Shown one piece after another: positions 39,923 through 48,637 of a stretch of DNA of 64,000 bases. Below the pieces are notes generated by a model. It had not been told where the DNA came from and made no database searches. It was given only the letters and a program-made list of their open reading frames with translations. A program made the translations under genes and the position numbers. How positions within the stretch are numbered: position 1 is the stretch's first letter; every line of letters begins with the position of its first letter. Origin of the DNA: Cyanophora paradoxa (Eukaryota; Glaucocystophyceae; Cyanophorales; Cyanophoraceae); assembly GCA_004431415.1 (NCBI GenBank), contig QPMI01000199.1, positions 62,001 to 126,000 on the forward strand, read 5' to 3'.

Positions 39923-40657
39923 TTAAAGCCAAACTCGTCTTTTATATACTGCTGGGGCAACTCCCTTTTCTACCTCAGCTTTGGTGGCACCAGGTTCAAT
40001 GGTTCCCTTTTGGGTCTTTGTTTTCATTTCATCTACTGCCTGCTCATCGATTTGGTTCTCTTTCTTAGCAATAAACTGTTTATCTGGGACACCAGTAATG
40101 CCCATTTTATAAACTTCCTTTCGAAGCATCTCCTTGAACTTGGCTCTGTCTTTCTTCTCAGTAACATACTGCTCCAAGGCACTTGATTTGGCTTCCAGAT
40201 CTTTGAGTTTAGCAGTCATCTCATCCCATTGAGCCTTGGGAATTCGATGAACATTCTGAGTGGGAGCAGTCTTGTATGTGACTTCACCAGCCATAGACTG
40301 AATTACCTTGTCTGATTCCTTACTAAGACCTTCACCTTTGCGAGCCAGTGAAAGATCTTGCAAGCCTAGACCTTTATCATCAGCAGCCCCAATAATTCGC
40401 CTGGCACCCTCAGCAACAGCTTTCATTTTTGAGGCTTCTGGTGAAATGTTGAGTTGGTCACTGGTTGAAGCCTGTGGGGCTTTGTCATCGACTGATTCCT
40501 CATAGGCAGCATTAAGAGGGTCCTCTTCTTGCTGTGAGGGCTTCACCTCATTCATACCATTGAACTTCAGTGGTTCAGTGTTAATGGATCCATTGTTTCC
40601 ACCACCTGAATAGCCAACAGCCCCAGCTGGAATCCCTATCTTTCGTTTGGGAGGCAT
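39923..40657 (-). CDS. Scaffold-like coiled-coil protein
   Basis: A 244-residue protein with an ATG at 40657. A disordered Gly/Ser/Asn-rich N-terminus is followed by helical segments and a coiled coil (residues about 140-200) containing LKDLEAKSSALEQYV and KFKEMLRKEVYKMGI. The element C ortholog is 60693-61376, with the same layout and the same place next to the ATPase. A capsid scaffold or core protein is likely from position only. Confidence 0.6.
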   Translation of the reverse strand: MPPKRKIGIPAGAVGYSGGGNNGSINTEPLKFNGMNEVKPSQQEEDPLNAAYEESVDDKAPQASTSDQLNISPEASKMKAVAEGARRIIGAADDKGLGLQDLSLARKGEGLSKESDKVIQSMAGEVTYKTAPTQNVHRIPKAQWDEMTAKLKDLEAKSSALEQYVTEKKDRAKFKEMLRKEVYKMGITGVPDKQFIAKKENQIDEQAVDEMKTKTQKGTIEPGATKAEVEKGVAPAVYKRRVWL

Positions 40658-40685
40658 TGTATCTTTATTAGAATGAGAGATAATT

Positions 40686-41468
40686 TTATAAACCGCGTTT
40701 ATATCTCATCAATTTATTGCTATGGATTTGGCTTTTCACTTCTTTAGGGGCTTCCTCTTTCTCTGGTGGTTTCAGTTCATCTTCTTTCTTTTTTGGCTTT
40801 CTGTGGAAGCGAGGAAATGGGAAATCTTTCACAAGCTCAGCTTTATCTACATAGTATTTAACTGAGTAGTTTGCAGAGGACCAAATGATATACTGATAGG
40901 AGTGAACATACTCTTCAAACATCTTGTAGAAATCCTCTTTATTTCGCATTATATTGTATTCTTCCTCTATGGCTTCAAGTTCTTTGCGATTTGCAGCACT
41001 GAGAAACATAGCATAGTCCGAATTAACTCGAATAGTCGAAGAAACTTTTCTTAGCTTTTGTGTGATGCAGATAATGGATATTTTCGAATGGCGACCTCTG
41101 GAATACAGAGATCCGATTATTTTATCCCTTGTGAGATCGACTATCTCATTATCGATTAAATCATCTAAAACCACACACAATTGGTTAACAGGTTCACCCT
41201 TTTCTATTTTCTCTTGCCTCTCATCTAGCAATTTAGCAATGTAAGGGGCATCCCATTTTCCCAGTTGCAGTGTTGCAACCTTATCCCAAAAATGATTGAA
41301 GCTGGTTCCACTCACAACTAATACAACATCAATCTTTTTGGCATCATGTAATTGCTTTAACCAATACTTTACAGCTTCTGATTTACCAGTTGCTGATTTT
41401 CCTATTGCCAATACACGAAATGGTGGTTCTATCATTTCACCAGCCACAAATTCATCCAAATCAGTCAT
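40686..41468 (-). CDS. A32-like genome-packaging ATPase
   Basis: A 260-residue FtsK/HerA-type ATPase with an ATG at 41468. Walker A is GKSATGKS (residues 23-30) and Walker B is LCVVLDD (Asp102-Asp103), followed by a CITQKLRKV sensor-like segment and TIRVNSDY. The C-terminus is a lysine/glutamate-rich tail. It pumps DNA into the capsid. It sits directly upstream of the scaffold-like gene and downstream of the major capsid gene on the same strand, the usual morphogenesis cluster. Confidence 0.9.
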   Translation of the reverse strand: MTDLDEFVAGEMIEPPFRVLAIGKSATGKSEAVKYWLKQLHDAKKIDVVLVVSGTSFNHFWDKVATLQLGKWDAPYIAKLLDERQEKIEKGEPVNQLCVVLDDLIDNEIVDLTRDKIIGSLYSRGRHSKISIICITQKLRKVSSTIRVNSDYAMFLSAANRKELEAIEEEYNIMRNKEDFYKMFEEYVHSYQYIIWSSANYSVKYYVDKAELVKDFPFPRFHRKPKKKEDELKPPEKEEAPKEVKSQIHSNKLMRYKRGL

Positions 41469-41533
41469 TGTTGTATATCTTTCTTAATAAAGACATATAA
41501 AAATAATGCAGGGAGACTGAATATCGTCACAAT

Positions 41534-42901
41534 CTACAAATTTATACGACGAAGCCCATCTTTGTCCAAAATTATGAAACTATGCATGAGAGCGCGAACA
41601 TTAACATCGATTACCTTATCTGAAGGCATGTAGAGGGTGAGGAAGGAAGAAGAGGAATTTGTTAAATCAACATACCCAGACTGGGCAATATTTCGAATTG
41701 CCTTTTCTCCATCAAGGCAGAATGGGAGTCCTGAAAGGACATAGCGATCAGCAACCTTATCCATGTTAGAGCATTTGAAGGCATCAGCAATTAGCTCAGC
41801 ACCTTTGAGTAGGGAAATTGGCTCAGTGGCAAAAAGTCGCTGACCATTTATTTCAGTTGTGAATGTGATGTCTTTGGAGTTGGCATAGGTCTTAAGAACA
41901 CTGTGGGAGCCATTGGATTTGTCAACAGTTTCATGATCACGAACTGAAACAAGCAGAGCATATACAAGACCTGAGATTTGAGAGAGGTTAATTCGATTGG
42001 GTTGGGCATTGCCCTTGGCAGGGAAAGCACTAGCATCTACAAATCCAATATCAAGGGAGGGAATAGCCATGCCAGTAGTCTTTACTTTTTCAATTACAGT
42101 AGCGAAAAGCTCATCAGAAACATTAATAGCATGCATGTAAAGGCGAGGAGAAGTAATAGAAATAACAGGGGTTGTTGCACCAAGACTGAAAGTTGTGATA
42201 TTTTGACCAACATGGGCAAGGGTTCCATCTGTAAAGTTTCCAAGACCATCATCAGCAGTTGCATCAACAGTTCCAACAGCAGTTGTGAGTTCACGACCAC
42301 CATAGGAAGTTTCAACATAGCCTTTGCCAGCATCCTTAAACCAAACAGTAACAACCATTTCACCAGATAAAGCACCAAGGGGAAGATAGTGATTTAGCCA
42401 AGGCACTGGGATTTCAACGAAAAATGAGCCACCGAGTCGGTTGGTTCCATGAGCAGGGATACCATGAACCATGCCCATTGATCGCTTCTTTTTAGCTAGT
42501 TGATCCTCCGAATAATAGACCAGGGGGAAATGAGCAAGGAAATCAGAGGGGATATGGTAGGTGTAAGATCCATAGGTAATTTCAAGTCGCTGAACTAAAG
42601 CACCAACTGGGCGAGTGTATCCATTGCGAACAAGGTCCGTATCACCAGCAAAAGTGATGGCTGGAAGGTCGAAAGCAAGTTCGAGTTTTCCACAGAAATT
42701 GTAGCGAGGTAGCTTGAAGGAAATGCGATTTCCAACATTATTCTCAAAAGTATTGCTGGGATTCACAACTACTAGAACTGGCTTAGACTTGGATTCGAGA
42801 CCAAGCATAAGGGAGTTATCCAGGAAAAAGGCTTTCGCCTCCTCTGGGGTTGTAAGGGCTTCTTTCAGCGAAAGTCTTTGAAGAGTGGAAGTGATATCCA
42901 T
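41534..42901 (-). CDS. mcp: Major capsid protein, double jelly-roll type
   Basis: A 455-residue protein. The ATG at 42901 (MDITSTLQR) is used, since the upstream extension is not shared with element C. N-terminal GNRISFKLPRYNF, an internal QRLEITYG, and a C-terminal LDKDGLRRI ending are shared with the element C protein (GNRVVFKIPRYHF; GADGIRRV) and fit Polinton-like major capsid proteins with two jelly rolls. The protein is beta-rich throughout with no membrane segment. The position between ATPase and penton-like genes supports the call. Confidence 0.87.
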   Translation of the reverse strand: MDITSTLQRLSLKEALTTPEEAKAFFLDNSLMLGLESKSKPVLVVVNPSNTFENNVGNRISFKLPRYNFCGKLELAFDLPAITFAGDTDLVRNGYTRPVGALVQRLEITYGSYTYHIPSDFLAHFPLVYYSEDQLAKKKRSMGMVHGIPAHGTNRLGGSFFVEIPVPWLNHYLPLGALSGEMVVTVWFKDAGKGYVETSYGGRELTTAVGTVDATADDGLGNFTDGTLAHVGQNITTFSLGATTPVISITSPRLYMHAINVSDELFATVIEKVKTTGMAIPSLDIGFVDASAFPAKGNAQPNRINLSQISGLVYALLVSVRDHETVDKSNGSHSVLKTYANSKDITFTTEINGQRLFATEPISLLKGAELIADAFKCSNMDKVADRYVLSGLPFCLDGEKAIRNIAQSGYVDLTNSSSSFLTLYMPSDKVIDVNVRALMHSFIILDKDGLRRINL

Positions 42902-42954
42902 TATATTCTCTTTTATTATACTGCAACATAAAAAATCTACCAATGATCCTTAAT

Positions 42955-43965
42955 TTATGCGAAGCTTGTAATAACTGGATAGGAAGGGTGAAGCTGTGAC
43001 ATTCGCATCTTAAAGTATTCATAAACTGGGTCCCCAGCTGGCTCATCACCATAGCGAATTTCAAAGGTAAGATGAACAGGTTGACCCTCAAAATCAATTG
43101 GTTCATTAATAGCATTTACAATATCAACCGAGAAAGTGGATAATCCAACCTTCTTATTATAGTATTTGTAAAGTGGATGAGCCTCTGTCGAATTGTAAAC
43201 TACATGCTCACCATAATCTTTATCAGGGACCACTATTTTATGGAAGTAACCAGTCAGAAGACCATCCCCACATTGCACCAGATCACCCAGCTCCTTTACT
43301 CTCACAAACAAAACACTGTCCCTGGTCTTCTCAGGCTCAAATGAAGATATAATACCGTTTACTCGAGTTCCAGTAAAGATACCATCAGTGAGAGCATCAT
43401 ACACTTGTGATTGGATTGAGGAATTGCCATATCTTCCAGGATCAAGACCAAGCAGTCTCCCTGAACTCAATAGCTTTTGAATTGTTTGCAGGTTTGGATT
43501 TACAGCAAGTGAGAAAGCCAGGTAAAAAGGTTTTTCGGAATGGAATACTATTCGTTTCAGTGACTCATCCCATTTGCAGCGAAGAGATGGTTTAGGATTT
43601 TTTAAATCGAACTTTTCATTAATAACATTCACCAGTTGTTGGTGGCTTTGAATGGGGGCTTTGCGACTTATAATGATTTGTTTCCACTGTTCAAAGTCCT
43701 CAGCTGGGCGAACTGTGGGGATACCATCAATTCCAGCTCCCGCATATTGTTCAGAATAGTAAATACTAAATGAATTGTCAATTGTTACATCTCCAACTTT
43801 GGTTTCACCACTCACCATAGGGATGCTGTTATAAAATTCGGCTGATACCAGTCTCACAGCCCTCACATTCTCATAAGAACTTGGGAGTCTAGCCACAAAG
43901 CTTGATGTGGGACCATCACCAGAGATTGTATTAAATGAGCTAACCTCGATGTAATCCACAGGCAT
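42955..43965 (-). CDS. Minor capsid / penton-like protein 1
   Basis: A 336-residue beta-rich protein with an ATG at 43965. The N-terminal block VSSFNTISGDGPTSSFVARL, then YENVRAVRLVSAEFYNSIP, is the pattern of Polinton-like minor capsid proteins and is shared with the element C gene at 57479. It ends with a LTFEIRYGD strand. It starts 29 bp from the divergent second minor capsid gene. The penton assignment rests on position and this N-terminal pattern. Confidence 0.7.
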   Translation of the reverse strand: MPVDYIEVSSFNTISGDGPTSSFVARLPSSYENVRAVRLVSAEFYNSIPMVSGETKVGDVTIDNSFSIYYSEQYAGAGIDGIPTVRPAEDFEQWKQIIISRKAPIQSHQQLVNVINEKFDLKNPKPSLRCKWDESLKRIVFHSEKPFYLAFSLAVNPNLQTIQKLLSSGRLLGLDPGRYGNSSIQSQVYDALTDGIFTGTRVNGIISSFEPEKTRDSVLFVRVKELGDLVQCGDGLLTGYFHKIVVPDKDYGEHVVYNSTEAHPLYKYYNKKVGLSTFSVDIVNAINEPIDFEGQPVHLTFEIRYGDEPAGDPVYEYFKMRMSQLHPSYPVITSFA

Positions 43966-43994
43966 TCTTCTTTTATCTATATTTATATATTAAA
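43966..43994. promoter_or_regulatory. Very short bidirectional promoter
   Basis: Only 29 bp lie between two divergent ATG codons. The spacer is nearly all A/T and contains TATATTTATATATTA, which reads as a TATA box on both strands. Transcripts must have very short leaders, or the promoters must extend into coding DNA. Confidence 0.5.
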
Positions 43995-44927
43995 ATGAAT
44001 CGACTTGTTAATATTGATAGCAGGGATAGAAGCCAAGGGGAATCTGAAAACTCTTACAGGGTCACCCTCACAACTCCAGTAGAGAGACCAAGAGAATGCA
44101 GAGTTCTCTATGCAGAGATTCCAAACAGTATCTATAACAGTGTGGGAACTGATCATATAACAGTTGATTTTAACTACCAAGATGGTTCATACAATGAAAT
44201 CATCACACAGAAAGTGTATCCCCTTCCCAGTGGCTACATTAACCAGGGTCATTTTGGGGTCACACATCCCTATAATTATGGGCTGAACTATTCAAGCTTC
44301 AAAACCATTGCAGATAAAACTGTGTTTTTTGAGTTCAAGATATTCTACAATCCAACTACCTATAAAGTGGAGTTTTACAGTAACCATGAGTTCCGTTTTA
44401 TTGCAAGCAACAAGCGAATAGGGAAGCTTTTGGGTGTAAGTTCTACTGAATACACCAATGGTTATTATAGCACTCCTCCTGCTGGTGGATCTCCATATCG
44501 ACCTGAGAACCTTTTAAAGTATGATGGCAAACCTATTACACCTGATCACCCAGCTTGGGGAATCACCTTCTCAGGACCCAGACTCTCCTCAAAGCCCTTG
44601 CAGTATTATTTCACCAGTAATAAGATGTCTGATATGAATGCTGAGCAGTATCTGTACATGCATATTAAAGAGCTTGCCCCCTTTGCAAGTAGACACAATA
44701 TAATTCCGAAATCGCAACCACACAACCAAGGGGCTATCCTACGATTGCAATTGAGTAAAGATATAGGTGGCTATGTTTACCATAGTGGTGAGCATGCAGA
44801 ATTTATTCAAATCAATGACAGAAACCTGGTGATAAGGGAACTCACAGTTGAGTTTAAAGATTACTTTGGTGAACTGATTGATATGAATGGAATCGATAAT
44901 TCGTTTCAGTTGGAGTTTATCGAATAA
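43995..44927 (+). CDS. Minor capsid protein 2
   Basis: A 310-residue protein with an ATG at 43995. It begins LVNIDSRDRSQGESENSYRV and continues with ECRVLYAEIPNSIYNSV, the same type of N-terminal domain as minor capsid protein 1, so the two are probably paralogs. The element C counterpart is 56617-57462. The end (SFQLEFIE) overlaps the convergent patatin gene by 11 bases. The first 390 bases contain no CpG. Confidence 0.7.
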   Translation: MNRLVNIDSRDRSQGESENSYRVTLTTPVERPRECRVLYAEIPNSIYNSVGTDHITVDFNYQDGSYNEIITQKVYPLPSGYINQGHFGVTHPYNYGLNYSSFKTIADKTVFFEFKIFYNPTTYKVEFYSNHEFRFIASNKRIGKLLGVSSTEYTNGYYSTPPAGGSPYRPENLLKYDGKPITPDHPAWGITFSGPRLSSKPLQYYFTSNKMSDMNAEQYLYMHIKELAPFASRHNIIPKSQPHNQGAILRLQLSKDIGGYVYHSGEHAEFIQINDRNLVIRELTVEFKDYFGELIDMNGIDNSFQLEFIE

Positions 44928-46473
44928 AGGCACCTGTGAAATCAACTCTCATTGTGGGAGCATTCACATACACAAGGGGATAAATGCGAATATATTTGAT
45001 TCTGAGAGAATAACCTATGTAAAAAGCATCCTTGATGCTGAGAGGAAATCCACTCAATAGAGCCACATCACCAGAGTTGTGAGCATTGTTAATGTTCTCA
45101 CAGACATATATTTTGTTTTGCCCATCTGATCGAATAAAAGACCAGTTGATCCCATCAGTGGATGTTGCCACATTGAAAGTCTTAATAAAAGCATTGGTGT
45201 CCCCTGATCCATAGGCAATCACAGAAGAGAGTTCAAAAGTATATGGGAAAGCAACTTGAAGGTATTCAGTGGGGTTTTCCCATATCTGTTCAGGAGCATA
45301 GGCTCCAGCTTCCCAGCCAAATGCTGAAGGTCTTGCCATGAAAGGCTCTTTACCTGTCACAGAGGATGAGGCAGTAAAGGCATCATCTGCAAGCTGATAC
45401 CAATTGGCATCCAAAGGAGGTGATGTAGTGAGAGTGGATGAGATGTAAGCCTTTGTAGGGTTCTTTAGTTCATAGTTTGCTACTAGTAGGCTGCAAAGCT
45501 TATTGATCATATCATTGTTTGCTGCTATGTATGTTTCAGTGAATGCTAGCATATCTGGGATCTTAGATGTGTCATCCAGAGAGCTTACAATGTGATTTGG
45601 AAGAGGGACTGATAGCCTATAGTATCTCCCATAATCTTGATCATAGTTGTAGGGTAACAACTCCTCCATCTTATCAAGGGCAGAAAGCTCACTTGCAGCC
45701 ATGAGCATGTTAATCAATGGGCTTCCATCTGTTGAGGCAATCCATGAGAGAATACCCCAGCTGTTTACAGTCTCATAAGCATAACCCACATAATCAGACT
45801 CTAAATGTGGGTCCACCTCACCACAAGAGATACTTATTACTATGATATCATCATCATCACTGTAAATCTTCTTTGCATGGCTGTAACCACACACACTGGG
45901 ATTATTGTTTCCCGAAATGGCACCATCAATGAGACAGACAAATACTCCCCGATTGAAATCAACAATGCTTACAGGAGAGAAATATGTAGGAGCAGCAGAA
46001 GTAGCCCTAGCAGCAATCTTACAAGGCATAAAGTTGTAGTTGTTGTCATTTGTGATAAATATTGGTTTCATATTCTGAGTATCAAAGGATGTAATCACAA
46101 TGTCCTTTAGGGAATCCTGTATTAGTGATTCACCAGTAACTGAATTGATTGCAGTCTCCAAGGGTCCGACATCATACTTTGTGTTAAATAGGGCATTTTC
46201 GATTATATTTCGAGGATTTGCGAAAATCAAGGGCAGTTGAGTTAGGTAAATATTGTGTAAATCGTTTGCTGTGAGTTTAGGTTCACCTGGTTTATCAGGA
46301 TGCCTGATGTTTAACCCAATAGCAATGATCCCACCAGTGGAAGTTCCACTCACAACATCCACAAGATCGATTATTCTCCTGCCAGTTCGATTTTCGATTT
46401 CTTTTAGCAGCCTGGTTATGATAATGCCCCTTGCACCCCCGCCAGAAAGACTTAAAACGACCTTGAGAGGCAT
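44917..46473 (-). CDS. Patatin-like phospholipase with C-terminal discoidin-like domain
   Basis: A complete 518-residue ortholog of the element A protein with an ATG at 46473. Oxyanion loop GGGARG, nucleophile GTSTGG and DGAISGNN are intact. The C-terminal module again shows FNVATSTDGINWSF and IKYIRIYPLVY, resembling an F5/8C fold. It is divergent from a fibre gene across 43 bp, as in elements A and C. Conservation of active site and fusion across three elements indicates a selected function, possibly membrane penetration at entry or egress. Confidence 0.85.
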   Translation of the reverse strand: MPLKVVLSLSGGGARGIIITRLLKEIENRTGRRIIDLVDVVSGTSTGGIIAIGLNIRHPDKPGEPKLTANDLHNIYLTQLPLIFANPRNIIENALFNTKYDVGPLETAINSVTGESLIQDSLKDIVITSFDTQNMKPIFITNDNNYNFMPCKIAARATSAAPTYFSPVSIVDFNRGVFVCLIDGAISGNNNPSVCGYSHAKKIYSDDDDIIVISISCGEVDPHLESDYVGYAYETVNSWGILSWIASTDGSPLINMLMAASELSALDKMEELLPYNYDQDYGRYYRLSVPLPNHIVSSLDDTSKIPDMLAFTETYIAANNDMINKLCSLLVANYELKNPTKAYISSTLTTSPPLDANWYQLADDAFTASSSVTGKEPFMARPSAFGWEAGAYAPEQIWENPTEYLQVAFPYTFELSSVIAYGSGDTNAFIKTFNVATSTDGINWSFIRSDGQNKIYVCENINNAHNSGDVALLSGFPLSIKDAFYIGYSLRIKYIRIYPLVYVNAPTMRVDFTGAFIR

Positions 46474-46516
46474 CTTTTACTTATCAGGAATTTTATAAAT
46501 CCATATAGTAAAAGCC

Positions 46517-46795
46517 ATGAGCTTCAATTACCCACCCAATCTAGAAACAATTCAAGATGATAATGCAAGCAGCACCAAGCATGTGAACTTTGATAATATT
46601 AAAGTAAAGGGTTCAGTTTCGATTGAACACAGTTCCGATAATTCATCCAAGACTCAATCAAGGGAGCATGCTTTATCTGTGAATCAAACTGATCCAAATA
46701 AAGAGGATGTCAGTGTTGCTTTTAGTTTGGGTAATGTGAAAGCAAACCAAGTGGCAGAGATCAAAGCCAGCTCGCATGCAGGTGAACCCCACTAA
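46517..46795 (+). pseudogene. Truncated long-fibre gene
   Basis: The ATG at 46517 begins MSFNYPPNL and follows the element A fibre closely through KHVNFDNI, HALSVNQTDPNKED and VAEIKA, ending near 46770. Beyond this point the sequence has no similarity to fibres and runs into a TAA at 46793-46795. About 93% or more of the gene is missing compared with elements A and C. This marks the right breakpoint of element B. Confidence 0.8.
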
Positions 46796-47118
46796 TTCCC
46801 GCCGACCTATTTCAGTGAGCAAATATAAAACATCCTTTATTCTCAGTCACAAATTAATAAAATCGCTGTAATTCGCACTGAGCCACACTGTCTTTTATAA
46901 ACCTCTCATGCATCCTTACTGAAACCAATCACGAAAACCTAAATTTCATCTTCTCTCCGATCTCTTACCATTCTCAGTAAGCCCTAAACCCGTCCTCCGA
47001 TCTCTCAGTAAGGCACAGTAAGACCCCATTATTACGAAATGTTCCCGATCGTTGCCGGACTGTTTTCAGTAATCCAAAAAGAAAACACAGGTGAACCCCA
47101 CCGAGAGAGTACGATGAT

Positions 47119-47206
47119 AAGTACGAGATCGATTGAGTTCGCAAGTTTGTGCTGCCGAAAATGCCCACCTGCACAAACTTGCGCACCCCATCGACAAAGT
47201 ACGATG
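47119..47206. repeat. Element C palindrome
   Basis: A perfect 13-bp inverted pair, CGCAAGTTTGTGC (47140-47152) and its complement (47171-47183), sits inside weaker outer arms extending to about 33 bp. GTACGATGAT-type repeats surround it (near 47109 and 47199). The architecture parallels the palindromes of elements A and B, with a different sequence. Confidence 0.6.
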
Positions 47207-47270
47207 ATCGACGAAGTACGACGATAGACCACGATTAATTGCAACTGGAACCACTCGCGCCCCGCCCACT

Positions 47271-47306
47271 ATGCAAGATACATGCCTTTCTTATGCATGA
47301 TCTATG
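47271..47306. terminator. Conserved hairpin downstream of the 87-aa gene (copy in C)
   Basis: A 36-bp identical copy of 7528-7563, 22 bp beyond the stop of the gene at 47329. Complete conservation while the neighbouring genes differ suggests selection on the RNA hairpin. Confidence 0.55.
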
Positions 47307-47328
47307 TAAAAACAATTATTCCAATGCC

Positions 47329-47592
47329 TCATTCCTCTGCAACTGTATTATACTCGATTGCTCTTTTCACAGTTCCCCTTTGGAATGCCTGTAATACAAT
47401 CGCTTCTTTTGTGGTTGGTATCTGAACTCCACCTGAGATGCAAGATTGAATCTCTTTCTGAACAATCTCATCAATTGCAATTCTTGCTCTGTTGTGGGCA
47501 GCATTATCAATCCAGTCTTGAACAGATAAAGCGCAATATTCCATTCCCAATTTTTCAGTATCTGAGAGAATGACTTGGTAGATATTCGACAT
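47329..47592 (-). CDS. Conserved 87-aa fibre-cluster protein
   Basis: The ortholog of 7638-7901, with the same length and an ATG at 47592. VQDWIDNAAHNRARIAIDEIVQ is nearly unchanged. The C-terminus differs more. It is the last gene of the leftward fibre block of element C and is followed by the conserved hairpin. Role unknown. Confidence 0.7.
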   Translation of the reverse strand: MSNIYQVILSDTEKLGMEYCALSVQDWIDNAAHNRARIAIDEIVQKEIQSCISGGVQIPTTKEAIVLQAFQRGTVKRAIEYNTVAEE

Positions 47593-47614
47593 TCCTTAAT
47601 CTACTGCAAGAAAA

Positions 47615-48634
47615 TTAAATGATGCTAATCAATTCACCCGAAAAACCTGTTATACTTGAATATGAACCAGAAGAGCTTGTGACAAGTGTAACATATTCAT
47701 TTTGAGCAAGATTTAGAATGCAAGAGAAACACAATGCTTTATTGGTGTGTGTGCTGCTGTGGATTTGGGAAATGCTTAAACCCCCAGGATCTGCATCATT
47801 CACTTTTATAAATAATTCGATAGTAGCTGATGTGGTCGAAAAAGAGAACACTGAAAATCGATAATGTCCTGCAACAGGTGCTGTAAATCTTCCTGTTGAT
47901 GTGCTAAATGCATTGGTATTGTTTACCCGAACTGTTGCCCAGTTTATCAGAGCAGCAGCAGAAGTAGCAGTGTGAGCATATCCAAGTTGAACTGAAAATC
48001 GTGGGTGTGATGTTTTGAGATAGCATCCTTCATTTACTGTCAAACTATTGGCTTCAAGAGTAGCAACAGTGTTACTATTGCGTTTTAACAAAAAATTGAC
48101 ATCGGCTCCTGTATCAATTTCAGGAGAGACAACCTTAGTAGATGCTGTGATTATTGATTGTGTGTAGTTAGGAATACTTATACCAGCATTTGCTGTAACC
48201 AAACCTGTAAATGTGCTTGTTCCTGTAATGTTTACTTGATTTGCTGTAAGCGTTCCATCAATCATTGCCCCATCTCCAATATAAGCGCCTCCACTTTTTA
48301 CTACAAGAGCCGAGTTATTGATGGTGTTGTCAAAAGTAACAATCTTTGGTGTGGTGAACCCTCCCACATCATCATAAATTGCTGAATCTGATACAATCTG
48401 ACCTGATTGAACTTGGTTCTTGTTTGAAACTTTTAAACCTGTGGTTCTCACCCTCCCTCCATTTCGATCGCATCGAATTTCTTTACATCTTATCACAGAA
48501 TTTTGAGAGAATGAATCGGCTCCTGTTGTTTCTGTGCAAATAAACCCGGGGGTTGCATCTGTAACAGCATGGTTAAGTTGATGTATTTTTGGGGCGGCAT
48601 AACAGAAAACAGGGACAGCTATTTGAGTGGTCAT
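47615..48634 (-). CDS. Fibre protein with C1q-like head, paralog 1 of element C
   Basis: A 339-residue protein with an ATG at 48634. The stem carries HAVTDATPGF...TETTG, VIRCKEIRCDRNGG and KSGGAYIGDGAMIDGTLTANQ. The C-terminal 130 residues form a C1q/TNF-like jelly roll: TGRFTAPVAGHYRFSV, a VNDADP turn and FSGELI at the end. Probably a trimeric receptor-binding fibre. Confidence 0.68.
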   Translation of the reverse strand: MTTQIAVPVFCYAAPKIHQLNHAVTDATPGFICTETTGADSFSQNSVIRCKEIRCDRNGGRVRTTGLKVSNKNQVQSGQIVSDSAIYDDVGGFTTPKIVTFDNTINNSALVVKSGGAYIGDGAMIDGTLTANQVNITGTSTFTGLVTANAGISIPNYTQSIITASTKVVSPEIDTGADVNFLLKRNSNTVATLEANSLTVNEGCYLKTSHPRFSVQLGYAHTATSAAALINWATVRVNNTNAFSTSTGRFTAPVAGHYRFSVFSFSTTSATIELFIKVNDADPGGLSISQIHSSTHTNKALCFSCILNLAQNEYVTLVTSSSGSYSSITGFSGELISII

Positions 48635-48637
48635 ACT

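Larger units (their letters stand above)
46796..47328. other. Junction region between elements B and C
   Basis: No gene. It contains several TTCTCAGT and CAGTAAG words (46971, 47005, 47016) like those flanking the element A palindromes. CAGGTGAACCCCAC occurs twice, at 46779-46792 and 47088-47101. A palindrome lies at 47119-47206, then the conserved hairpin at 47271. CpG is more frequent here than in element B. It is probably the left terminal region of element C. Confidence 0.55.
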
